Source: DATKYV01 sp035528275 (lineage in GTDB: Bacteria; Acidobacteriota; Terriglobia; UBA7540). Taken from it: 7,602 bases of DNA. Positions 1 through 6,452 of this stretch are shown here, piece after piece. Made by a program: the position numbers and the translations under genes. The stretch covers positions 1 to 7,602 of the forward strand of contig DATKYV010000336.1 in NCBI GenBank assembly GCA_035528275.1, in the 5' to 3' direction. The stretch's first letter is position 1, and the number at the start of each line of letters is the position of its first letter. The notes under the pieces were generated by a model. The model did no database searches and had not been told where the DNA came from. It worked only from the letters and a program-made list of their open reading frames with translations.

Positions 1-1
1 C

Positions 2-856
2 GAGCAGGCGATGCGCGCCCAAATGGATCGCGTCGGGAAATGCGTCACGAGGTTTCGAGATGAGGTCAACTTTTGGGACGTGGTGAACGAAGCCGCGCAG
101 TTCGACCGCGAAGAGACCCAGGCAAACTCGCCGGTGCTCACCGAGGCCATTCGCCGGATGGGTGTAACTGACTACGTTCGCTCCGCATTTCGCACGGCGC
201 GCGAAGCCAATCCTCGGACGGTTCTGCTCATCAACGACTATCGGACTGATGCAGACTACGCCGAGAAGGTGATTTCCAAACTCACGGACGATGCCGGGAA
301 GCCGCTTTACGATGTGGTTGGGATTCAGAGCCACCAGCACGCGGGCGCGTGGTCGGTGGAGAGAATCTGGGAAGTCTGCGAGCGTTTCGCGGCGTTCGGT
401 AAGCCGCTGCATTTCACCGAGACCACATTTCTCTCCGGCAAACTGGGGTGGGAATTGCGGGAACAGAACCCGGATTTCAAATGGGCAAGCACACCGGAGG
501 GCGAGCGGCGACAGGCCGAAGAGGTCGTGCGATTCTATACCATCTTATTCAGCCATCCCGCCGTGGAGGCCATTACCTGGTGGGACCTCACCGACCAGGG
601 GGCCTGGCAGGGCGCTCCCTGCGGGTTGCTCCGCGAGGACATGACTCCCAAGCCCGCCTATGAGGCGTTGAAACAGCTGATCAAGGGCAAGTGGTGGACG
701 AGGACCGAAGCCGTGGTCGGAGAAGATGGCGAAGCGAAGTTCCGCGGGTTCTTTGGCGAATACCGCGTCGCCGCCAGCGAAGAAGGCCGGGAGCGGGCGG
801 CAACATTCTCATTCGATGAAGCCACGCGCGGCCCGGTTACGGTGACGCTGGAGTAG
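2..856 (+). CDS. Endo-1,4-beta-xylanase, GH10 family (5' end missing)
   Basis: This is the C-terminal part of a glycoside hydrolase family 10 enzyme, which hydrolyses internal beta-1,4 bonds of xylan with retention of configuration. The frame is open to the left edge, so the true start lies outside; the Met at base 11 is internal. Numbering from that Met, WDVVNE (22-27) carries the acid/base Glu27, GIQSHQH (104-110) is the conserved strand with substrate-binding His, and HFTETT (134-139) carries the nucleophile Glu137. WWDLTDQGAWQG (190-201) and the following LREDMTPKPAYEAL segment are the usual end of the barrel. After the barrel come about 55 residues rich in Gly, Phe and Glu that look like a small beta appendage; I do not recognise it. 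Any signal peptide would be in the missing part. Family assignment is firm; the exact substrate is inferred. The gene ends 15 bases before the convergent ABC permease gene. Confidence 0.93.
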   Translation, partial: EQAMRAQMDRVGKCVTRFRDEVNFWDVVNEAAQFDREETQANSPVLTEAIRRMGVTDYVRSAFRTAREANPRTVLLINDYRTDADYAEKVISKLTDDAGKPLYDVVGIQSHQHAGAWSVERIWEVCERFAAFGKPLHFTETTFLSGKLGWELREQNPDFKWASTPEGERRQAEEVVRFYTILFSHPAVEAITWWDLTDQGAWQGAPCGLLREDMTPKPAYEALKQLIKGKWWTRTEAVVGEDGEAKFRGFFGEYRVAASEEGRERAATFSFDEATRGPVTVTLE

Positions 857-871
857 ACGGATCTCCTCAGG

Positions 872-2491
872 TCACGCGCGCATTTGGCGCAGTCGCCCCA
901 CAACTGCAAATGCGAAGAGGATGAGAGTGGCAGCGAGGTATGCCTGAAGTATCTCGCCAGAGAAGGAGGCGGGTGAGGTGAACATGAAATCCAGCGGTCG
1001 GTCGTGATGCAGCGGACCAATGTACCACCACACGACGTAGACAGCTTCGAAGAGCTTGCCTGTTCCGCTCCAGACCCCCATCGCCAGTGCCATCGTTGGA
1101 ATGAACAGAGCGCCGACCAGGAAGCCGAGAAGCCCCGCCCAATCGCCGGCGGCGAGGATTCGCAGGGCCACGCCCGAACCGGTCAGTAGAGCCACGCCCA
1201 CGCCGGCCAGCCACAGGGCGGGCAACTGGCGGCGCAGGGGATGGGGCGCGGAAAAGACCAACTCCCGGGTCGATTGCCGCATTTCGCGAGTTCCCATGCC
1301 CGACCAAACCAGCACCGGCCAGAGCCAGACAAAGGGCAGCACGCCGGCGCGCGCCCCGGACGAAGACTCCGCCAGGCTGACGATGAGCAATATTCCCGCC
1401 CCAAGGTACCACCACCAGCGTTGGCCCTTGAGCATCAAGCGTAGTTCGGCCAGGATAACCGGGGTGGACCGGAAGCGCGCGGCGGCGCGGTCGAGCGCCG
1501 ACAAGTGGACTGCGGATCCGGCCACCATCCCGTTTGCGTTTTTCGTTCTCCGGACGCTTGGCTGCGCCGCGATCCTGTCCCTCCAGCGGGCAAAGAAACG
1601 TCTTCGCACGGGACCACCGGCGGGGACATGGTTCCGGAACAGACCCCGCGCAGGATCGAACCGGTTGAAGAGCAACGTGGCCAGCAGCACGACAAGCAAG
1701 GCTACGGCGAACCAATACAGTCGCACGGATACCATGTCGAACTGCCAGTTGAAGCCTCCCCACAAGAATGCCTCGATGGGACGATCGGCGCCCCCACCAA
1801 TGGATAGTCCACCTCGATAATCCGGGAGCCTGGCGTACAGCGGAACCATGATTTGAGACTCAAACCAACCCAACCCAATGAAGTCGGTGAAGGCGGTGTG
1901 GGTCTCGAATGAAAAGGTCATCAGGAACATGAACAGGAAGAAGTACACGATATTTCCGAACCCGCCGCGCAGCCAGGGAATGGTCTCGAACAACAGGGCA
2001 AGAGCGGCAACAAACGCCAGCGCCGGCAGGGTGATGAAAAGGAAAGGTGAACACAAGGCCCACAAATCCAACCGCGAGTCTTCTCCAATCCACAGGGAGC
2101 CCAGCGCCCCGAAGACGATCAAAAGACCAACGATTGCCGTCATCACGGCGAAATTGCTCAGCGCCTTGCCGAGCATGTAATCGAGCTTGCCGATGGGAGT
2201 CGAGGCCAAGATCTGCCCCACCCGGGTCCGCAGATCGCGGTTCACGGCATTCTTCACGACGTAGAACCCCGCCAGAGAAACCACGAGGACTGCGACCAAG
2301 GCCAGCTTCAGCCCGATCCAGGCGGAGTTGTTGATGCCACGGTAGTAGCCGAAGACGACCTTGATGTCGTCCACCATGACGGCATAGCCGAGATAGGCAG
2401 TAGCCGCCAGCGTGGCGAGGAAGCTGTGTCGCCGAACCCGCTCGAGGAAGTCGGCGCGCGCCAGATGGTAGATGACTCGAATCGTGTTCAT
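872..2491 (-). CDS. ABC-2 type exporter permease, long two-module form
   Basis: This 539-residue polytopic membrane protein is the likely channel partner of the ATPase encoded just upstream. About twelve hydrophobic segments fall into two groups, roughly residues 22-276 and 357-535. A basic, hydrophilic linker at about 280-350 (with an Arg-rich stretch near 296-307) should face the cytoplasm. The arrangement suggests two six-helix ABC-2 modules fused in one chain, where many ABC-2 exporters use two separate half-size permeases. The N-terminus (ARADFLERVRRHSFL) has the amphipathic entry helix typical of ABC-2 membrane proteins. The ATG at 2489-2491 overlaps the TGA of the ATPase gene as ATGA, so the two are very probably translationally coupled and form one operon. 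No periplasmic domain or peptidase motif is seen, so the substrate is unknown. Family assignment is from hydropathy and context and is good; function beyond export is not claimed. Confidence 0.85.
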   Translation of the reverse strand: MNTIRVIYHLARADFLERVRRHSFLATLAATAYLGYAVMVDDIKVVFGYYRGINNSAWIGLKLALVAVLVVSLAGFYVVKNAVNRDLRTRVGQILASTPIGKLDYMLGKALSNFAVMTAIVGLLIVFGALGSLWIGEDSRLDLWALCSPFLFITLPALAFVAALALLFETIPWLRGGFGNIVYFFLFMFLMTFSFETHTAFTDFIGLGWFESQIMVPLYARLPDYRGGLSIGGGADRPIEAFLWGGFNWQFDMVSVRLYWFAVALLVVLLATLLFNRFDPARGLFRNHVPAGGPVRRRFFARWRDRIAAQPSVRRTKNANGMVAGSAVHLSALDRAAARFRSTPVILAELRLMLKGQRWWWYLGAGILLIVSLAESSSGARAGVLPFVWLWPVLVWSGMGTREMRQSTRELVFSAPHPLRRQLPALWLAGVGVALLTGSGVALRILAAGDWAGLLGFLVGALFIPTMALAMGVWSGTGKLFEAVYVVWWYIGPLHHDRPLDFMFTSPASFSGEILQAYLAATLILFAFAVVGRLRQMRA

Positions 2492-3372
2492 ACCGTCATG
2501 CCTTGCCGGTGGGTCGAGATGCAGCGCAGGTAAGCATCTTCCAGCGTGGGTGGGACGGGACGAGAGTCCTTCTCCGGCGGCTCATTGTCCACCACCCGCA
2601 AATGGAGGCCGTCGGCACGGTGCGTCGTGCCGCTGATCAGAAAGGACTCCTTGACCGTCGAAAGTTGCGAGCTGGGGATCACCCATTCCCACACTTTGCC
2701 TTCCACGGACTCCAGCAACGCCTCCGGAGTGGCGTGAGTGACCAGGCGACCGTGAGAAATCACCGCCATCTCGGTGGCGGCGGCTTCCGCGTCGGAGACG
2801 ATGTGCGTGGAGAGAATAACCACTCGCTGACCGGAGATTTCAGAGAGCAGATTGCGAAAGCGCACGCGCTCTTCGGGGTCGAGGCCTGCCGTGGGCTCGT
2901 CCACGATGAGCAGTTTGGGGTCGTTGAGCAGGGCCTGGGCGATGCCGATCCGCTGCTTCATCCCGCCGGAGTACCCACCCAGCGGACGCTTTCGGACGTC
3001 TGCCAGATTCACCACCTCCAGCAACTCTTCAATACGCAGTCGCGCCGGCCGGCCGCTGAGGCCTTTGAGAGCGGCCAGGTATTCCAGGAACTCCATCGCA
3101 TTCAGATTGGGATAGACGCCGAAGTCCTGGGGCAGGTAGCCAAGCTCCGAGCGCAAGGTATCCGGCGATTTCGCGATGTCAACGCCGTTCCACGTTACCC
3201 GGCCCTCCGTCGGGCGGGTGACGGTGGCCAGGATCCGCATCAGGGTAGTCTTCCCGGCGCCGTTCGGCCCCAGCAGGCCGAGAACGCCTGGGCCGATCTC
3301 CAAGCTGAAGTCTCGAAGTCCCCAGACTCTGCGGTTGTATTGCTTGCTGACTGATTCGATGGTGAGTTTCAC
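2488..3372 (-). CDS. ABC transporter ATP-binding protein (ABC-2 exporter type)
   Basis: This 294-residue cytoplasmic ATPase powers the adjacent permease. It has all the nucleotide-binding motifs: Walker A GPNGAGKT (35-42), Q-loop Gln82 in YLPQDFG, signature YSGGMKQR (134-141, with Tyr and Met replacing the Leu and Gln of LSGGQ), Walker B LLIVDEP (154-160) with catalytic Glu159, D-loop GLD (163-165), and switch His190 in STH. The C-terminal tail after about 215 ends with PTLEDAYL, a motif common in ATPases of the CcmA/GldA/BcrA kind that pair with ABC-2 permeases. The start is GTG (3372-3370). No ATG, GTG or TTG lies in frame for at least 90 bases upstream, and MKLTIESVSKQY is a normal N-terminus for the family, so the choice is sound despite a weak ribosome-binding site. 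It is the first gene of the operon and is divergent from the glycosyltransferase gene. Confidence 0.96.
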   Translation of the reverse strand: MKLTIESVSKQYNRRVWGLRDFSLEIGPGVLGLLGPNGAGKTTLMRILATVTRPTEGRVTWNGVDIAKSPDTLRSELGYLPQDFGVYPNLNAMEFLEYLAALKGLSGRPARLRIEELLEVVNLADVRKRPLGGYSGGMKQRIGIAQALLNDPKLLIVDEPTAGLDPEERVRFRNLLSEISGQRVVILSTHIVSDAEAAATEMAVISHGRLVTHATPEALLESVEGKVWEWVIPSSQLSTVKESFLISGTTHRADGLHLRVVDNEPPEKDSRPVPPTLEDAYLRCISTHRQGMTV

Positions 3373-3555
3373 GATTCGTTCACCAGCTCTCGTGACATTC
3401 TCCGAACCTTCTGAGTTTGTAACGAGAAGAGAACTTCGAATGTTCCGGGCAATTGCATGAAGGCGCAGAAAAACTTTTCGAGTCAGTCAATATGTTCCCC
3501 TGCGAAAAGGAGCGATGGTTGAAGATTGTTCAGAATGTCCGAAAGGTGGTCAGAG

Positions 3556-5241
3556 ATGATTGATAAATTCTGGCAGCCCACACCGTCGCTCCACGAAAAG
3601 ACCGGCTGCTATTTGCTTTCATTGCGAGCTCTCCGGATTTTCGATAGCATTCGCAACATTGTGAGTGAGACCTCTACACCGGCACAGACCGGTTCTGAGA
3701 CGGCACCGTCGTCGCAACGGCAGGTTCCTCCGCTGGCCGTGGGGATGGTGGTGGGGCTTGCCGCGACCAAGCTGCTGATCCATCTGCTCACGGGCGGGCG
3801 GTACGGCTATTTCCGAGATGAGCTGTATTATCTCGACGCCGCTCGCCATCTGGATTGGGGATTTGTGGACTTCGCCCCTCTGGTGGCTGTCTACGCGAAG
3901 GTCGGGCTGATGCTTGGGGGCTCTCTCCATGCTATTCGTCTGATACCCGCGCTCGCTGGCGCCGGTGTGGTCGCGCTGGCGATGTATATTGCGCAACAAC
4001 TGGGCGGAGGTCGTTTCGCCCAGGCTCTGGCAGGGCTCGCGGTTCTGTTCTCATCCGGCTTCCTCGTCATTGACAATATCCTCTCCATGAATGCGGTGGA
4101 GCCGCTCTTCTGGATGGGCGCGATCGCGGTGCTCATCCGCATCGTCAACACCGGCAACTCCCGCCTCTGGTTGTGGTTTGGGGTCCTGGCCGGGCTGGGC
4201 CTGGAGAATAAACACTCCACGGTGTTCTTTGGATTCACCGTCGTGGTGGCGCTGCTTCTGACCGAGCACCGCAGCGAATTCAAGAAGCCCTGGATCTGGC
4301 TCGGCGGAGCTGTGGCATTCTTGATTTTCCTTCCTAACTTACTCTGGCAGGTCCGTCACAACTTCGCCACGCTGGAGGATTTGGAGAATGTTCGGCGCAT
4401 GGGGAAGAACATCGTGCTGGGACCGGTGGAGTTCGTGTGGCAGCAGATTTACCTGCTCCATCCGTTGCTCTTTCCCATCTGGTTGGCAGGCCTTGTCTCA
4501 TTCCTGTGGCATCGGCGGACAAGGATTCTGGGGTGGACCTTCGTCGTCTTTTTCCTGACCATGTTCGCGGTGCACGCCAAGCATTATTACTTGCTGCCGA
4601 TCTATCCGATGCTCCTGGCGGGCGGCGCGGTGGCGATGGAGCGCTGGCTCGAAGCGCGCGCCGCGACGCGCCGAAAGCTGTGGCCCCGCGCCGCCATCGT
4701 TGTAGTGATTGTGTTCGTTGCGTCGGTGGTTGACGTGTTCATGCTGCCCATCCTTCCGCCGGAAAAATACATCAAGCACTCGGCTTTCCTTCATCTCAGT
4801 CAACTCCAGACCGAGGTTCACCACAAAAGCACTTGGCCGCAGATTTTCGCGGACCAGTTTGGATGGGAAGAATTGGTGGCGGAAGTGGCGAAGATCTACC
4901 AGTCGCTGCCCCCCGAGGAGCGGCGGCAGACCGCGATCTTCGCCAACAACTACGGTGAAGCCGGCGCCATCGATTTCTTCGGCCCCAAGCACGGCTTGCC
5001 GCCTGCCATCTGCGCGCACCAGAACTACTATTTCTGGGGACCGCCCGACTTCACGGGCGACACGTACATCGTTCTGCAGGGTCGACGGTCCGACCTGGAA
5101 CAACACTTCCAATCGGTTGACGAAGCCGCGACACATTACCACCCCTATGGCATGGAGGAAGAAGACAACCCCATCTATCTGTGCCGAGGTCCCAAGTTCA
5201 AGCTTTCAGAGGTCTGGCCCAAGTTGAAGCATTGGAACTGA
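3556..5241 (+). CDS. GT39/ArnT-like membrane glycosyltransferase (PMT_2 domain)
   Basis: This integral inner-membrane enzyme of the dolichyl-phosphate-mannose mannosyltransferase/ArnT superfamily normally transfers a sugar from a polyprenyl-phosphate donor to an acceptor on the outer face of the membrane. With the Met at 3556 as residue 1 it has 561 residues. After a hydrophilic N-terminal stretch (1-56), the first helix begins near VPPLAVGMVVG. The first external loop holds YGYFRDELYY, whose acidic pair Asp88-Glu89 fits the catalytic acid position of the family, followed by HLDWGFVDFAPL. Several further hydrophobic segments run to about residue 415. The last 150 residues are soluble and end with KFKLSEVWPKLKHW. 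The start is uncertain. ATG 3556 has GAAAGG nine bases upstream; TTG 3526, ATG 3535 and GTG 3661 are in-frame alternatives, and conserved sequence only begins near 3724. Donor and acceptor (lipid, protein or glycan) cannot be told from sequence. The gene stands alone and is divergent from the ABC operon. Confidence 0.9.
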   Translation: MIDKFWQPTPSLHEKTGCYLLSLRALRIFDSIRNIVSETSTPAQTGSETAPSSQRQVPPLAVGMVVGLAATKLLIHLLTGGRYGYFRDELYYLDAARHLDWGFVDFAPLVAVYAKVGLMLGGSLHAIRLIPALAGAGVVALAMYIAQQLGGGRFAQALAGLAVLFSSGFLVIDNILSMNAVEPLFWMGAIAVLIRIVNTGNSRLWLWFGVLAGLGLENKHSTVFFGFTVVVALLLTEHRSEFKKPWIWLGGAVAFLIFLPNLLWQVRHNFATLEDLENVRRMGKNIVLGPVEFVWQQIYLLHPLLFPIWLAGLVSFLWHRRTRILGWTFVVFFLTMFAVHAKHYYLLPIYPMLLAGGAVAMERWLEARAATRRKLWPRAAIVVVIVFVASVVDVFMLPILPPEKYIKHSAFLHLSQLQTEVHHKSTWPQIFADQFGWEELVAEVAKIYQSLPPEERRQTAIFANNYGEAGAIDFFGPKHGLPPAICAHQNYYFWGPPDFTGDTYIVLQGRRSDLEQHFQSVDEAATHYHPYGMEEEDNPIYLCRGPKFKLSEVWPKLKHWN

Positions 5242-5443
5242 TTGGCGATCCCAGCAGCCCGTGGTTTAGCCACGTCTGGCGAAAGCGCATTGGGCGAACC
5301 CGCCAAAGCTTTGCACTCACCGGAAGTGGAGCGGCGGCCATGGAGAGAAGGCGGCAAGGCTCTCGGGCTCGATTGTTCTCGATCTGGGCGGCTCTGCGCC
5401 TGAAGGGAAGAACTCGATTGGCTGAGATAAGGGAGAGAATTGA

Positions 5444-5493
5444 TGGTCGGGGCGCCCGGATTCGAACCGGGGACCTCTTGCGCCCAAGGCAAC
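5444..5493 (-). tRNA. tRNA-Pro(UGG) 3' fragment, probable attachment-site half
   Basis: Read on the minus strand, this is the 3' half of a tRNA. It comprises anticodon stem strand GTTGC, loop CTTGGGC (U33, anticodon UGG at 5486-5484, G37 as usual in tRNA-Pro), stem strand GCAAG, variable loop AGGTC, T arm CCCGG-TTCGAAT-CCGGG, acceptor 3' strand CGCCCCG, discriminator A and encoded CCA (5446-5444). The CGCCCCGACCA end is typical of bacterial tRNA-Pro. The 5' acceptor strand CGGGGCG and a D arm should lie at about 5494-5525, but that stretch is unrelated sequence. The outermost anticodon-stem pair would be G-G, so tRNA identity stops at about 5492. It is not a functional tRNA by itself. The orientation places the integrated element to the right. 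I am confident of the tRNA-Pro 3' half; the att interpretation is inference. Confidence 0.8.
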
Positions 5494-5542
5494 CCACCTG
5501 AACATATCTTGTTGATTCTGCCCGTCTTTTCAGCGTCATAGG

Positions 5543-5653
5543 TCACGATTTAGCACCGTTTTCGGCAGCATTTGCTCCCTATTTGCTCCCCAGTTCGCCG
5601 GGCGAGGAAGCGGGTGCTGTGTGATCTTGCTCCGGAGTCGTGACGCATGAAGC
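5543..5653 (-). pseudogene. Possible tyrosine-integrase C-terminal relic with internal stop
   Basis: One minus-strand frame between TGA (5656-5654) and TGA (5545-5543) reads TTPEQDHTAPASSPGELGSK, then TAG (5581-5579), then GANAAENGAKS and stop. Low-complexity tails with repeated Gly-Ala/Ser-Lys/Asn units are, from memory, frequent at the C-termini of phage-type tyrosine recombinases. An integrase gene ending next to the attachment site is also the normal layout. A single G-to-A change of a TGG codon would explain the TAG. No catalytic residues (Arg, His-x-x-Arg, Tyr) are present, because the preceding part is gone or replaced by the zinc-knuckle gene. The frame is short and the evidence is position plus tail style only, so it could be chance. 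Confidence 0.25.
5570..5591. repeat. Tandem 11-bp repeat beside the tRNA fragment
   Basis: ATTTGCTCCCT (5570-5580) is followed directly by ATTTGCTCCCC (5581-5591), two units differing only in the last base. A third copy of the core TTGCTCC occurs at 5627-5633 in the same orientation. The period equals about one helical turn and the site lies about 80 bases from the tRNA-Pro fragment, so a recombinase or accessory-protein binding site is possible. It may equally be a small slippage duplication inside the supposed integrase tail. Confidence 0.5.
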
Positions 5654-6018
5654 TCACCGCCGCCGAACTCGCCTACGTCCGCTCGCAAGGTCTCTACATC
5701 ACCGAGAAGTGCGAAGGGTGCGGAAAGCTGCTGAACCAAACCGTCAGGTACACGATCGCTGGCAAGCCAGAAGTCTACTGCTCAGCCGTTTGCCGGGACC
5801 GGGTTTACTTCGGCGACCGCTACGAGACGAGGACGCAAGGACCGAACGCAGGAAAGCCGGCGGGCACACTGCGGAAGTGCCAGCAGTGCGACCAGGAGTT
5901 CACGGACGGGAGGGGCAAGGGGCTTTACTGCTCAGGCCGATGTCGCTTGCGGGCATACCGCCAGAGAAAGGCTTCCGCTGCCAGGCTGAAACGATATGCG
6001 CACAGCGCACCCGTATAA
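5647..6018 (+). CDS. Small double zinc-knuckle protein, function unknown
   Basis: This 123-residue basic protein has two four-cysteine clusters. The first is Cys22-x2-Cys25, then Cys45-x3-Cys49. The second is Cys78-x2-Cys81, then Cys95-x3-Cys99. Each second half has the form YCSxxCR, and the second cluster continues into RLRAYRQRK. The two halves look like an internal duplication with different spacer lengths, and each could hold one zinc ion. Clusters ending YCSxxCRxRAYRxR are, from general knowledge, common in small proteins of phages and mobile elements and suggest nucleic-acid or protein binding. No enzyme motif is seen. The ATG at 5647 is supported by GGAG at 5634-5637, nine bases upstream. 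It is the first intact gene right of the tRNA fragment, and a hairpin follows it at 6032. I cannot name the family. Confidence 0.75.
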   Translation: MKLTAAELAYVRSQGLYITEKCEGCGKLLNQTVRYTIAGKPEVYCSAVCRDRVYFGDRYETRTQGPNAGKPAGTLRKCQQCDQEFTDGRGKGLYCSGRCRLRAYRQRKASAARLKRYAHSAPV

Positions 6019-6031
6019 ACACTGGCTCCGA

Positions 6032-6066
6032 AAGGGGTGGTTGGGGCGTTTGGCTACCAACCCCTT
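6032..6066 (+). terminator. Candidate hairpin terminator after the zinc-knuckle gene
   Basis: AAGGGGTGGT (6032-6041) can pair with ACC-A-ACCCCTT (6056-6066), giving ten pairs with one bulged A and a 14-base loop. It starts 13 bases after the stop codon. No run of T follows, so it would be an imperfect intrinsic terminator or an mRNA 3' end stabiliser. Confidence 0.3.
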
Positions 6067-6208
6067 ACCAGCCCCGAATATCGTAACAGCGAGGCGTACA
6101 AAGGCTCCGGACGCAGGCCCGCCGAATCCTGAAACAAGATCTCCGGCGGCCGGAGGTCACGCGGCGCGGGAGAAGCTTAAACGTGATCTAGCTACATTTT
6201 AGGACCCT

Positions 6209-6310
6209 ATGGCCAGGGGATTGTGGAGGGCGACGACGAAGCTGGTCGAAACGGCCCGCGGGATTCTGTTTGGCGAGCAGCCGAGAATGCTTCGCCAGGC
6301 TGCGCCGTGA
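6209..6310 (+). CDS. Possible 33-residue amphipathic small protein
   Basis: ATG at 6209 follows AGGA (6201-6204) by four bases and opens a 33-codon frame, MARGLWRATTKLVETARGIL and onward, ending at TGA 6308-6310. The first 20 residues would form an amphipathic basic helix. The stop overlaps the ATG (6310-6312) of a second tiny ORF as TGATG. I recognise no homologue. Size and weak signals mean it may be spurious. Confidence 0.25.
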   Translation: MARGLWRATTKLVETARGILFGEQPRMLRQAAP

Positions 6311-6438
6311 TGGAGCTCGCGCGCTTTGCATTATCGGCATTTCTAGGGCCTCGCGCCGAGGAGCAAACCCCATCCCAGGCTTCGGCCTGTCGGGCAGGCA
6401 GGCACGCCTTGCGCCGGGCGCACAAGGGCCAACAAGAC

Positions 6439-6444
6439 GGGAGG
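6439..6444 (+). promoter_or_regulatory. Strong ribosome-binding site fixing the ParB start
   Basis: GGGAGG lies eight bases before ATG 6453. It decides the start of the ParB-like gene, because the frame stays open upstream to an in-frame ATG at 6270 whose extra 61 residues look like untranslated leader rather than protein. Confidence 0.75.
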
Positions 6445-6452
6445 AAACGAGG

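Larger units (their letters stand above)
6067..6452. other. Long spacer upstream of the ParB region, with hairpins
   Basis: No recognisable gene occupies this stretch. It contains a perfect hairpin CTCCGG-CGG-CCGGAG (6141-6155) and a small AT-richer patch at about 6176-6203 that could hold a promoter, although I see no good -35/-10 pair. It also contains a UUCG-capped hairpin CAGGC-TTCG-GCCTG (6376-6389) whose right arm can instead pair with CAGGC at 6395-6399. Two tiny ORFs (6209-6310 and 6310-6456) fill the second half and are described as a finding. The spacer may be the leader of the ParB transcript. Confidence 0.4.

Noticed and set aside
867..1763. Minus-strand 298-codon ORF
   Set aside because: It is an out-of-frame shadow of the permease gene, with Arg/Pro/Gly-rich composition and no hydrophobic segments.
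2503..3354. Long plus-strand ORF of 283 codons
   Set aside because: It lies antisense to the ABC ATPase, which has every expected motif; it is a shadow caused by GC-rich codon use.
5260..5274. Hairpin CGTGG-TTTAG-CCACG after the glycosyltransferase stop as a terminator
   Set aside because: The stem has only five pairs and no T run follows, so it is too weak to call.
5181..5501. Plus-strand 106-codon ORF ending GARIRTGDLLRPRQPT
   Set aside because: Its end is the antisense translation of the tRNA-Pro T arm and anticodon arm, a well-known type of spurious protein, and the rest overlaps the glycosyltransferase end and spacer.
5444..5525. A complete functional tRNA-Pro on the minus strand
   Set aside because: No D arm is present and the only candidate 5' acceptor strand (ACGGGCA near 5519-5525) matches just four of seven positions, so only the 3' half is real.
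5536..5739. Minus-strand 67-codon ORF ending MLPKTVLNRDL
   Set aside because: It overlaps the well-supported zinc-knuckle gene on the other strand, shows no motif, and a different frame gives the more integrase-like tail.
6270..6452. N-terminal extension of the ParB-like protein from ATG 6270
   Set aside because: The extra 61 residues are low-quality sequence without homology signal, and a strong ribosome-binding site sits at 6439-6444 before ATG 6453.
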